The notes beneath the pieces are model-generated. The model saw only the letters and a list, made by a program, of their open reading frames with translations, was not told the DNA's origin and did no database searches. From Actinacidiphila oryziradicis (lineage in GTDB: Bacteria > Actinomycetota > Actinomycetes > Streptomycetales > Streptomycetaceae), in contig NZ_SUMC01000058.1 in the NCBI RefSeq assembly GCF_005047355.1, forward strand, positions 1 to 52,632: DNA of 52,632 bases, given 5' to 3'. The number at the start of each line of letters is the position of its first letter. The first letter of the stretch is position 1. Below, piece by piece: positions 6,797-15,778 of the stretch. The position numbers and the translations under genes were made by a program.

Positions 6797-9700
6797 ATGG
6801 GCGTGAAACGGTGGATCGGAACATGGCCGATATACCGGCAGCTCACAGGGATCGACCGCCTGGGGCGGGGCAAGGCGGCCGAGTCCGCACGCTCGGCGGG
6901 CCTGGTGCCCCGGACGGACACCGCCGACCGGGTGGCGGACTCCATCTGCCCCTACTGTGCGGTGGGCTGCGCGCAGCGCGTCTACGTGAAAGACGAGCAG
7001 GTCATCCAGATCGAGGGCAACCCGGACAGCCCGATCTCGCGCGGCCGCCTGTGCCCGAAGGGCTCGGCCAGCAAGCAACTCGTCACCGGCCCGCAGCGTG
7101 AGCAGAAGGTGCTCTACCGGCCGCCCTACGGCACCGCGTGGCAGGAACTGGACCTGGAAACGGCCATGGACATGGTGGCCGACCGGGTGCTGGACGCGCG
7201 GCGGAAGGGCTGGCAGGACACCGACGGGGCCGGGAACACGCTGCGGCGCACCATGGGCTTCGCCAGCCTCGGCGGCGCCACACTGGACAACGAGGAAAAC
7301 TACCTGATCAAGAAGCTGTTCACGTCCCTGGGCGCGCTGCAGATCGAGAACCAGGCGCGTATTTGACACTCCGCCACGGTTCCCGGTCTGGGAGCCTCGT
7401 TCGGGCGCGGCGGCGCCACCGACTTCCAGCAGGATCTGGCCAACTCCGACTGCATCGTCATCATGGGCTCGAACATGGCCGAAGCCCATCCGGTCGGGTT
7501 CCAGTGGGTGATGGAGGCCAAGGCGCGCGGCGCGCGGGTCATCCACATCGACCCGCGGTTCACCCGCACCAGTGCGCTGGCCGACCAGCACGTCACGCTG
7601 CGGGCCGGCACCGACATCGCCTTCCTCGGCGGTGTGATCAACTACATCCTGTCCAACAACCTGGATTTCCGGGAGTACGTGCAGGCGTACACCAACGCGC
7701 CGTTCCTGCTCGACGAGCAGTACCAGGACACCGAGGACCTGGACGGGCTGTTCAGCGGGTACGACCCGCGCACCGCTGCGTACGACGCGTCGAGCTGGTC
7801 GTACGAGAGCATCGAGGTGGAGCAGCGACCGGGCCGCCGCGCGAAGGAGGAGTCCGCGCCGTACCGGCACGGCGCCAGCGGCCCGGACGTCGAAGGGTAC
7901 GCCGACGAGATCGCGGCCGATCCCACCCTGGAGCATCCCCGCTGCGTGTTCCAGGTGCTCAAGCGGCACTTCGCCCGCTACACCCCGGAGATGGTGGAGC
8001 AGATCTGCGGAGTACCCCAGAATCTGTTTCTGGACGTGTGCCACGCCTGGACGGCGAACTCCGGCCGGGAGCGCACCGCCGGGCTGGTGTACAGCGTCGG
8101 CTGGACCCAGCACTCCGTCGGCGCCCAGTACATCCGAGCCGGGTCGATCATCCAGCTTCTGCTGGGCAACATCGGCCGTCCCGGCGGCGGGATCTACGCA
8201 CTGCGCGGGCACGCCAGCATCCAGGGCTCCACGGACATCCCGACCCTGTTCAACCTGCTGCCCGGCTACCTGCCGATGCCGGACACCACCCACGAGAGCC
8301 TGGCCGCCTATCTGCACGACATCTGCAGCCGCAACCGGAAGGGATTTTGGAATAATGCCGACGCCTATATGATCTCGCTGCTCAAGGAGTACTGGGGCGA
8401 GGCGGCGACAGCGGAGAACGACTACTGCTTCGACTACCTGCCGCGGATCAACGGCGACCACGGCACCTACCGCACCGCGATGGACATGATCGACGGGAAA
8501 GTCTTCGGCTACTTCCTGCTCGGCCAGAATCCCGCGGTCGGCTCGGCGCACGGCCGCCTGCAGCGCCTGGGCATGGCCAACCTCGACTGGCTGGTCGTCC
8601 GCGACCTCACCATGATCGAAAGTGCCACGTTCTGGAAGGACGGCCCTGAGATCGAGACTGGCGAGATCGTCACCGAGCGCTGCCGCACAGAGGTGTTCTT
8701 CTTCCCCGCCGCCTCGCATGTGGAGAAGTCCGGCACCTTCACGCAGACCCAGCGGATGCTGCAATGGCGGGACCAGGCCGTCGAGCCGGCCGGTGACCAG
8801 CGGTCGGAGCTGTGGTTCTTCCTCCACCTCGGCCGGCGGCTCAAGGAGAGGCTGGCCGGCTCGGCCGACGAGCGCGACCGCCCCATCCTCGATCTGGCCT
8901 GGGACTACCGGACCGAGGGTGACGAGCCGTCCGCCGCGGACGTGCTGCGCCACATCAATGGGATCGACCTGCGCACCGGGCGGGCGGTCAGCGGTTACCC
9001 CGACCTCAAAGCCGACGGCAGCACGTCCTGCGGCTGCTGGATCTACAGCGGGGTGTACGCCGACGAAATCAACCAGGCCCGGCGCCGGAAGTCCCGCTTC
9101 GAGCAGGGACCGTACGAGGCGGAGTGGGGCTGGACCTGGCCGCTGAACCGGCGCGTGCTCTACAACCGCGCCTCGGCCGACCCGCAGGGACGGCCCTGGA
9201 GCGAGCGGAAGGCCCTCATCTGGTGGGACGAGCAGCGCAGTGAGTGGACCGGGCTCGACACCCCGGACTTCGAGAAGAACAAGCCGCCCGCTTACCGGCC
9301 GCCCCACGGGGCAACAGGGCCGGAGGCGCTGCGCGGCGACGACCCGTTCATCATGATGTCCGATGGGAAGGGGTGGCTGTTCGCCCCGGCCGGGCTGGCG
9401 GACGGCCCGCTGCCCACCCATTACGAGCCGCACGAGTCGCCCATGCGCAACGTCCTCTACGGCCAGCAGGGCAACCCGGTGCGGAAGGTGTACGGGCGTC
9501 CGGACAACCCGTCCAACCCCGCTCCGCCCGAGGGGCACAGCGAGGTGTTCCCCTACGTGTTCACCGCGGCGCGGCTCACCGAGCACCACACCGCAGGCGG
9601 CATGAGCCGTCAACTTCCGTACCTGTCGGAGCTTCAGCCCGAGCTGTTCGTGGAGGTGTCACCGGAACTTGCGGCCGAACGCGGCCTGCGGCATCTGGAC

Positions 9701-10087
9701 TGGGGACACGTGATCACCAGCCGGACCGCGGTGGAGGCCCGGGTGGTCGTCACCGACCGGATGGCGCCGCTCCGGGTCGACGGCCGGATCGTCCACCAGG
9801 TCTGGATGCCCTACCACTGGGGGCACACCGGGCTGACCACCGGGGACGTGGTCAACGACCTGATCGGCGTGGTGGTCGATCCGAACGTGTTCATTCAGGA
9901 GAGCAAGGTGCTGACCTGCGACGTCCGGCCCGGGCGCCGGCCGAGGGGTCCCGCCTTGCTGGATTACATCCAGGACTACCGCCGCCGGGCCGGGATCACA
10001 CCGGAAACCGGCACCCGCATCGTGACGGCCGGCGAAGGCAACAAGCCGGCCCACACCGAACCGGGCCCACCGGAGGGACCACAATGA
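6797..10087 (+). CDS. fdnG: Formate dehydrogenase catalytic subunit, selenoprotein (Sec190)
   Basis: This Mo/W-bis-MGD enzyme of 1096 residues oxidises formate to CO2. A [4Fe-4S] site is formed by C51-x2-C54-x3-C58 and C86 (SICPYCAVGC, RLCPKGS). The frame meets TGA at 7364-7366 and continues open in the same frame to 10087. The flanks (ENQARI-U-HSATVPGLG, FGRGG, NMAEAHPVGFQWVMEAK) match the Sec active site of FdnG/FdoG, so the UGA encodes Sec. A GGAGGAG site precedes the ATG, and an in-frame stop at 6758-6760 rules out a longer N-terminus. There is no twin-arginine signal. Its stop overlaps the next gene (ATGA). Confidence 0.96.
7364..7396 (+). promoter_or_regulatory. Sec UGA codon with bacterial SECIS hairpin
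   Basis: The UGA at 7364-7366 is followed after exactly 11 nt by a 7-bp hairpin, GGTTCCC (7378-7384) and GGGAGCC (7390-7396), closing the loop GGTCT. The GGTCT loop and the 11-nt spacing match the E. coli fdhF apical SECIS bound by SelB (established for that system). The hairpin is read as codons within the enzyme. Confidence 0.92.
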
Positions 10088-11103
10088 CGCACGAGCACAG
10101 CTTCTACGGGCCGCTCGGCGATCCCGCCGCCGACGCCGGCCACCGCGACCACCCGCCCCGGGTGGGCTTCTTCACCGACACCTCCGTCTGCATCGGCTGC
10201 AAGGCGTGCGAGGTGGCCTGCAAGGAATGGAACAACGTGCCCGAGGACGGCCTCGACCTGCTGGGCATGTCGTTCGACAACACCGGCAGTCTCGGCGCGA
10301 ACTCCTGGCGGCACGTCGCCTTCATCGAGCAGGAACGCCCGCTGGGCCGGCAGGACGCGGGCCTGTCCGGCCTTCCCACCGGCCCCTCCAGCACCGATGC
10401 CGCGGCCGCAGTGGTGGCCGACGCTCTTGCTGATTCCGAACGAGGCGGTGGTGATCTGGGCACCGCCCCGGTGCACCTCGGGTTCCCCTCCTTCGAGCCG
10501 CCCGGCGCCGGCACCGGCGCGGAGACCCGCACGGACTTCCGCTGGCTGATGTCCTCCGACGTGTGCAAGCACTGCACACACGCCGGATGCCTCGATGTCT
10601 GCCCCACCGGGGCCCTGTTCCGCACCGAGTTCGGCACCGTGGTGGTGCAGGAAGACATCTGCAACGGCTGCGGCTACTGCGTATCTGGCTGCCCCTACGG
10701 GGTGATCGACCGGCGGCCCGACGACGGGCGGGCCTGGAAATGCACCATGTGCTACGACCGGCTGCGCGGCGACCTGGAACCAGCCTGCGCGAAAGCCTGT
10801 CCGACGAACTCCATCCAGTTCGGCCCGCTGGACGAGCTACGGGAGCGGGCCGGCCAGCGGCTGGAGCAGCTGCACGAGGCGGGGGTGGGCGAGGCCCGGC
10901 TGTACGGCCACGACCCCGATGACGGGGTGGGCGGCGACGGCGCGTTCTTCCTGCTGCTGGACGAGCCGGAGGTGTACGGGCTGCCGCCGGACCCGGTCGT
11001 GCCCACACGTGACCTGCCCTCGATGTGGAAGCACGCGGGCGTGGCCGCCTCGGCCCTGCTTGCCGCCTCGGCCGCGGTTTTCCTGGGCGGAGGCCAGCGA
11101 TGA
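10084..11103 (+). CDS. fdnH: Formate dehydrogenase iron-sulfur subunit
   Basis: This 339-residue electron-transfer subunit carries four [4Fe-4S] cluster motifs: CIGCKACEVAC (Cys36, 39, 42, 46), CKHCTHAGCLDVCP, CNGCGYCVSGCP and CTMCYDRL...CAKACP. A C-terminal hydrophobic stretch (about residues 316-334, AGVAASALLAASAAVFLGG) would anchor it in the membrane, as in FdnH. A linker of about 55 residues (GLPTGPSSTDAAAAV to AGTGAETRTDF) lies between the first and second cluster motifs. It overlaps fdnG (ATGA) and the NrfD gene (ATGA), so the three are translationally coupled. Confidence 0.94.
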   Translation: MTHEHSFYGPLGDPAADAGHRDHPPRVGFFTDTSVCIGCKACEVACKEWNNVPEDGLDLLGMSFDNTGSLGANSWRHVAFIEQERPLGRQDAGLSGLPTGPSSTDAAAAVVADALADSERGGGDLGTAPVHLGFPSFEPPGAGTGAETRTDFRWLMSSDVCKHCTHAGCLDVCPTGALFRTEFGTVVVQEDICNGCGYCVSGCPYGVIDRRPDDGRAWKCTMCYDRLRGDLEPACAKACPTNSIQFGPLDELRERAGQRLEQLHEAGVGEARLYGHDPDDGVGGDGAFFLLLDEPEVYGLPPDPVVPTRDLPSMWKHAGVAASALLAASAAVFLGGGQR

Positions 11104-12155
11104 CCGAAGACGACGGAATCCTGCGGGAGCCGCCCAGCGACACGGGGGCGGCCGACATCCGGGCGCGCACGTTCGGCTCTGGCCGGGACGACGACGGGAG
11201 CCGCGAGCGGTCCGCCGTGCCGCGCGCGGAGTTCGGCTCCTACTACGGCCGGCCAGTGCTGAAGCCGCCGGTATGGGAGTGGAAGGTCCCGGCGTACCTG
11301 TTCACCGGCGGGCTGTCGGCCGGCGCGGCCCTGCTCGCGGCCGGCGCCGACCTGACCGGGCGCCCGGCCCTTCGCCGGGCGAGCCGCCTGGGCAGCTTCG
11401 GCGCCCTGGTGGCCAGCATGTACCTGCTGATCGCGGACCTGGGCCGGCCCGAGCGGTTCCACCACATGCTGCGGGTCGCCAAGCCAAGCTCGCCGATGTC
11501 CGTCGGCACCTGGATCCTCGTGGCCTACGGGCCCGGCAACGGCCTGGCGGCCACGGCCGAACTGCTGCCCGCCTCCCTGCGCGCCACCCTGCCCGGCCGG
11601 CTGCTGCGGATGGCCGCGCGCCCGGCCGGGTTGTCCGCGGCCGCCCTCGCCCCAGGGCTCGCCTCCTACACCGCGGTGCTGCTCTCCCAGACGGCCGCGC
11701 CGGCCTGGCATGAGGCCCACAAGGAACTGCCGTTCGTGTTCACCGGGTCCGCAGCAGCCAGCGGTGGCGGCCTGGGGATGCTGCTGGCGCCGGTCGCCGA
11801 GGCGGGCCCTGCTCGTCGACTCGGCGCGGCCGGGGCGGCGGCGGAACTCCTCGCGTCACGGCTGATCGACCGGCGCCCCGGCCTAGTGACCAAGGCGTAC
11901 ACCACCGGGCGAGCGCACCATCTGCGCCGGGCGTCGGAATACCTCACACTGGGCGGAGCGGTCGCCGCGGTGTCCGTCGCCCGGCGCAGCCGACTGGCCG
12001 CAGCCGCAGCCGGGCTCGCCCTGCTCGCCGGCAGCGCCCTGCAGCGCTTCGGCACGTTCGAAGCGGGGGTCGCGTCCACAAAGGATCCCGCCTACGTCGT
12101 GGTGCCGCAGCGTGAACGCCTGGAGGCCGCAGACAGCGAGCGACGCGGATCGTGA
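11100..12155 (+). CDS. NrfD/PsrC-family membrane quinone-interacting subunit
   Basis: The 351-residue polytopic membrane protein is of the NrfD (polysulfide reductase) family. It should take electrons from the iron-sulfur subunit to the quinone pool, replacing the cytochrome b subunit of E. coli FDH-N. Visible features are a hydrophilic N-terminus of about 60 residues, the segment WEWKVPAYLFTGGLSAGAAL, a second helix with MYLLIADLGRPERFHHMLR (a family hallmark), SPMSVGTWIL, and further helices to about residue 315. The C-terminal FGTFEAGVASTKDPAYVVVPQR is typical of actinobacterial members. The ATG overlaps the fdnH stop. No heme ligands are expected. Confidence 0.9.
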   Translation: MTEDDGILREPPSDTGAADIRARTFGSGRDDDGSRERSAVPRAEFGSYYGRPVLKPPVWEWKVPAYLFTGGLSAGAALLAAGADLTGRPALRRASRLGSFGALVASMYLLIADLGRPERFHHMLRVAKPSSPMSVGTWILVAYGPGNGLAATAELLPASLRATLPGRLLRMAARPAGLSAAALAPGLASYTAVLLSQTAAPAWHEAHKELPFVFTGSAAASGGGLGMLLAPVAEAGPARRLGAAGAAAELLASRLIDRRPGLVTKAYTTGRAHHLRRASEYLTLGGAVAAVSVARRSRLAAAAAGLALLAGSALQRFGTFEAGVASTKDPAYVVVPQRERLEAADSERRGS

Positions 12156-12258
12156 CGTTGGGCCTCCCGTCGAGGGCGGCCTGCCAACTGGAAAGATCGC
12201 CGGCCACGGTTACCTGGTAGTCGCGGCCACCTTGGACGATGAGGATGGGCTGCCGCCG
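12142..12258 (-). pseudogene. Alpha/beta-hydrolase C-terminal fragment
   Basis: About 39 residues on the minus strand read QPILIVQGGRDYQVTVAGDL followed by WQAAL and RPNVTIRV. This is the acid-residue region of dienelactone-hydrolase-like proteins (LVLQGGRDYQV). No catalytic Ser or His part is present. It is wedged between the NrfD gene and an MFS scrap. Confidence 0.55.
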
Positions 12259-12262
12259 CGAC

Positions 12263-12502
12263 GGCGCCTCCGGGCTGGTGCCCATCGCGCTGGCCCTGGT
12301 CGGCGACCTGGTGCCGTTCGCGCAGCGTGGGCGCGTGCTGGGCTGGCTGTTCGGCGGTATCGCGGTCCAGGCCGCCCTGCTCCTCGGCTTTTCCACCGCG
12401 CTGGTCCTCTTCGGCCTGACCGCGCTGGCGGCAGCCGCCCTCGACGTCCCGCTGTTCGCCACCGAGCGACCCCACTCCGCGCCAGCCCGCCGCCCGGGCT
12501 GA
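12263..12502 (+). pseudogene. MFS transporter scraps
   Basis: The frame encodes GASGLVPIALALVGDLVP and RGRVLGWLFGGIA, typical of the helix 4-5 region of DHA-type MFS transporters. It is joined directly to a hydrophobic helix (AVQAALLLGFSTALVLFG) and a hydrophilic tail ending at a stop. The interior of the protein is missing, so this is a deletion relic with no plausible start. Confidence 0.5.
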
Positions 12503-12520
12503 CCCCCCTTGCGGCCCGGC

Positions 12521-13246
12521 AGCCTCACCCTCAGCGCGCTCGGTGACGCCGTCCGTCAGCGTCGGCTGGCTCATAACCCGGCCCGGCCCAGCGTGCTGCC
12601 TCGGCCACCGGCCGCCGAGCGCCGCATCTGGACCCCGGAACAAGCAGCCCGCTTCCTGCGCCACTGCCACCGGGCGGACCCGTTCATGGCCGACCTGTGC
12701 GAGGTCCTGATCGGCACCGGAATGCGCAAAGGCGAGGCCCTCGGCCTGCACTGGAAGGACGTCCACCTTCCCGAACAGGTGCTGTACGTCCGATACACGC
12801 TGTCAGCGATCGACAACAACCGCGTGGTGCTGACCTCACCGAAAACCCGCAGCAGCAAGAACTGGGTCGCCCTGTCACCCCGTGTCACCGCCGCACTCCA
12901 GCACCAGGCCCTTGCAGCAGGCCAGCCCCTGGACCCGGCCGGCCGTGCAGACGACGTTTCTGCCGCCCCGATGGTCGGCCGCTGCGGCCCCAGCGGGTGC
13001 TGGACCGCTTCCGCCACCTGTCCGAAGAGGCAGGCGTGCCGCGCATCACGGTGCACGAGCTGCGGCACCTCGCCGCCACCCTCACGATCACCGTCGGCGT
13101 CCCGCTGACCGTGGTCTCCAAGATGCTGCGGCACTCCACGCTGTCACGACCGCGAACATTTACGGGCACCTGACCCGCCAGGCCGCCCGGGAGGCCGTCG
13201 ACACCATCGACACGGTGCTCACCGCGGCACATCGCGCCGACACCAG
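12521..13246 (+). pseudogene. Tyrosine recombinase (integrase), truncated and twice frameshifted
   Basis: The remains of a phage- or ICE-type site-specific recombinase run across three frames. Frame one has the end of the core-binding domain (LGDAVRQRRLAHNPAR) and the first catalytic Arg (LIGTGMRKGEALGLHW). Frame two has the HxLRH box (ITVHELRHLAATL) and PLTVVSKMLRHST. Frame three has the Tyr nucleophile (TTANIYGHLT) and the C-terminal helix. The shifts fall near 12960 and 13140. The first 100 or more residues of the arm and core-binding domains are absent, so it is inactive. Its position beside the selenocysteine cassette hints at past mobile DNA. Confidence 0.85.
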
Positions 13247-13276
13247 GTGGAGGGGCGGGATAACCCGCCCCTCCAC
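13247..13276. terminator. Strong hairpin between convergent genes
   Basis: A perfect 13-bp stem (GTGGAGGGGCGGG with CCCGCCCCTCCAC) closes an ATAA loop. It lies between the integrase remnant (+) and the MHS transporter stop (-), 14 nt below that stop. It lacks a U-run, as is common in Streptomyces terminators. Confidence 0.8.
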
Positions 13277-13289
13277 TACCCGCATGATC

Positions 13290-14690
13290 TCAGGCGGATG
13301 TCGCGACAGTCTCTCCCGTGCTCGGCAGCGCCGCTCCGTCGTCGGTCGCGGAGATGTCGGCCAGGTCGCGGCCGCGGGTCTCCTTCGCGGCCAACAGGGC
13401 GATCACGGTGAGCACGGCGGCAAGAGTCACGTACACCGAGATCGGGGTGGTGTTCCCGTAAGAGGACAGCAGTGCCGTGGCGATCAGCGGGGCCGGCGCT
13501 CCCGCCGCCACGGAGGCGAACTGGGCGCCGATGGAGGCTCCCGAGTAGCGCATGCGGGTGGCGAACAACTCGGAGAAGAAGGCCGCCTGCGGTGCGTACA
13601 TCGCGCTGTGGAAGACCAGACCGACCGTAACGGCGAGGACGAGCGAAGGGAAGGACCTGGTGTTCAACAGGGCGAAGAACGCCCACGCCCACGCGCCGAC
13701 TCCTACAGCCCCCGCCAGGTAGACCGGCTTGCGGCCGACCCGGTCCGACAGCGCGCCGAACACCGGGATGAGGCAGAACTGGATGGCCGAGCCGATGAGC
13801 ACCGCGTTGAGTGCCGTCTGCTCCCTGAGTTTCAGATGGCCGACACAGTAGGCGAGGACAAAGGTGGTGATCACGTAGTACGAGATGTTCTCGGCCATCC
13901 GGGCACCCATGGCGACCAGGACGTCGCGCCAGTGGTGGCGCAGTACCGCGAGCAGCGGCGGCTGCTCGGCCTTCTGCGCGGCCTTACGCTGCTCGGACTT
14001 GGCCAGGGCCTCCTTGAAGATCGGGGACTCGTCGACGGTGAGGCGGATCCACAGGCCGATGCCGACCAGGGCAGCGGAGAGCAGAAAGGGAATCCGCCAG
14101 CCCCACGCGACGAAAGCGGCATCGCTCTGGAAAGTCGTCATCAGGGAGAGAATGCCGACAGCGAGCAGGTTGCCGGCGGGGGCGCCGTTCTGCGGCCAAG
14201 AGGCCCAGAATCCGCGCCGCTTGGCGTCGCCGTGCTCGGAGACGAGGAGTACCGCCCCGCCCCACTCGCCGCCGAGCGCGAAGCCCTGGATGACGCGCAG
14301 GGTGGTCAGCAGGATCGGCGCGAGGATCCCGATGGAGTTGTAGCCGGGCACACAGCCGATCAACGCAGTGGCGCAGCCCATCATCAGCAGGCTGACCACC
14401 AGGAGCTTCTTACGGCCGATGCGGTCGCCGAAGTGGCCGAAGACCAGGGCGCCCAGCGGGCGCGCGGCGAAGCCAATGGCGTAGGTGAGGAAGGAGAGCA
14501 GGGTGCCCGTCAACGGGTCGGACTTCGGGAAGAAGACGTGGCCGAAGACCAGTGCGGCGGCGGAACCGTAGAGGAAGTAGTCGTACCACTCGATGGTGGT
14601 GCCGATGAGACTGGCCGCGACCACCTTGCGCAGGGCACTGGGTTCGGCGGAGCTGGGTGGGCCGGTCACGGCGGTGTGAGCGCTGGCCAT
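13290..14690 (-). CDS. MHS-family MFS transporter
   Basis: The 466-residue, 12-helix proton symporter belongs to the metabolite:H+ symporter family (ShiA, ProP, KgtP relatives). Typical features are IGTTIEWYDYFLYGSAAALV near the N-terminus, the loop motif GHFGDRIGRKK, RVIQGFALGGEWGGAVL in helix 5, the extended central loop ESPIFKEAL, and the second-half motif GALSDRVGRKP. The ATG at 14690 (MASAHTAV) was chosen over an in-frame upstream start at 14792 because the extra residues lack family character. The substrate is unknown; relatives take up dicarboxylates, shikimate or betaines. An SDR fragment upstream on the same strand may be the remnant of its operon partner. Confidence 0.9.
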   Translation of the reverse strand: MASAHTAVTGPPSSAEPSALRKVVAASLIGTTIEWYDYFLYGSAAALVFGHVFFPKSDPLTGTLLSFLTYAIGFAARPLGALVFGHFGDRIGRKKLLVVSLLMMGCATALIGCVPGYNSIGILAPILLTTLRVIQGFALGGEWGGAVLLVSEHGDAKRRGFWASWPQNGAPAGNLLAVGILSLMTTFQSDAAFVAWGWRIPFLLSAALVGIGLWIRLTVDESPIFKEALAKSEQRKAAQKAEQPPLLAVLRHHWRDVLVAMGARMAENISYYVITTFVLAYCVGHLKLREQTALNAVLIGSAIQFCLIPVFGALSDRVGRKPVYLAGAVGVGAWAWAFFALLNTRSFPSLVLAVTVGLVFHSAMYAPQAAFFSELFATRMRYSGASIGAQFASVAAGAPAPLIATALLSSYGNTTPISVYVTLAAVLTVIALLAAKETRGRDLADISATDDGAALPSTGETVATSA

Positions 14691-14859
14691 TGTTGTCACC
14701 GTCTCGGGTTGCGGATGGGTACTGAGGGCTGCCCCGGCTCGGGGATGTCGGGGGACGAGGATGTCGCGGGACGGGCGAGCGGATCCGGTCAACGGGGCGG
14801 GGGAGTTCGCTTCGGGTGGGACAAACCGGCGGGCGGAGCTGTCCGGGCACCCGCCCGCC

Positions 14860-15088
14860 GGGGCTCTGAAGCCTGGGAGGCCGCCCGGTCCACCACAAGG
14901 ACGGCAGCCCCGGCGGCTGCGAGAGCCGTCGCGCGGGGCCGCCCCATGCCGCTGGCGGCTCCGGTGAGCATGGCTGTCCGCTCGGCCAAGAACCGAGTAC
15001 TGGCTGGTACGCGGTCGGCGGCGTCGTGCGGATCGGTGTCGTCGACCCAGCCCTTACCGGGTCTTTGGCTGCTCTCCATCAAGGACAC
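14860..15088 (-). pseudogene. Short-chain dehydrogenase N-terminal fragment
   Basis: The start of an SDR Rossmann fold is visible: ERTAMLTGAASGMGRPRATA (the TGxxxGxG nucleotide-binding motif) and LAAAGAAVLVVDRA (second strand ending in Asp). After about 75 residues the homology ends, with no NAG, Ser-Tyr-Lys or later parts. It lies upstream of and parallel to the MHS transporter gene. Confidence 0.65.
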
Positions 15089-15509
15089 GGTAGGAACGGC
15101 GTGACACGCGGCACACGTGATCGGACCATATATTTCCCTGCTTCACGATGGTGACCGCAGCTATATGGCAACCGCCCCGAGAAGCCGTATGTCGCAAGAG
15201 TCAGCGGGTCGGGTCGTGCGCCCGGTGATGGCGATCCCCCGCCAATCGGGTCACGGCCCGCTCCGCAGCCGACGTGGCCGGACCGGTGCTGCCGCGGCGC
15301 GAGCAGCCGACGGACCAATCGCCCGGCGGCGCCCTGCTGTTGCCACAGGGACGGCGTAGGTGCCATGGGGCAGGACGCCATGGTCGCCCGTACTGCGGTA
15401 TCCGTCCCGCACATGTCCGACGGTAACCGCCGGGTCATAACGTCCGCTGACGCCCTTTCCGCACACCCAGGACTGGAACCCCAACTCCAGCCGGCCCTCG
15501 CCCACCTGG
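15089..15509. other. Stretch without a recognisable gene
   Basis: No frame gives a recognisable domain. The segment around 15125-15180 is relatively AT-rich (CCATATATTTCC) and could hold a promoter for the minus-strand SDR/MHS unit, but no clear -35/-10 pair or operator can be assigned. Confidence 0.4.
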
Positions 15510-15749
15510 ATGGAGGAGGAAGGGTACTTCGACGACCGCTGGATCGCCGGCTCGATGGCCCTGTGCCACTTCGGCTGCGGTGCCGTCTTCCGGCTTGTCG
15601 TCACCGGACCGGGGCGCGGCCAGGTGTGGTTGGACGACCGCGGATCGGACGGCGGGATCAGCCCCGCCGCCGACTTCCGCACCTGGTACCTGGACTGGCT
15701 CGCCGAGCGGGAGGCCGCTCCGCACGGGCGCCGGAAATTCTCACCGTAG
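15510..15749 (+). pseudogene. SUKH (SMI1/KNR4) family C-terminal part
   Basis: The 79-residue frame contains FDDRWIAGSMALCHFGCGA, LVVTGPGRGQVWLDDRGSDG and FRTWYLDWL. These match the C-terminal half of actinobacterial SMI1/KNR4 (SUKH) proteins, often immunity proteins to contact-dependent toxins. The N-terminal half is absent. The ATG at 15510 is the only usable start, but its ribosome site is poor. It is probably a remnant, though a short expressed protein cannot be excluded. Confidence 0.6.
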
Positions 15750-15778
15750 CGAGACCCGCCCGCCTCTACGGTGGGCTG

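Noticed and set aside
6770..6820. RRSRRM before fdnG as a twin-arginine signal
   Set aside because: These codons precede the ATG with its GGAGGAG site, no hydrophobic stretch follows, and an in-frame stop lies at 6758-6760.
6740..9613. 957-residue open frame on the minus strand
   Set aside because: It is antisense to the formate dehydrogenase gene; composition is Val/Arg/Gly-rich with no domain, a codon-bias shadow typical of high GC.
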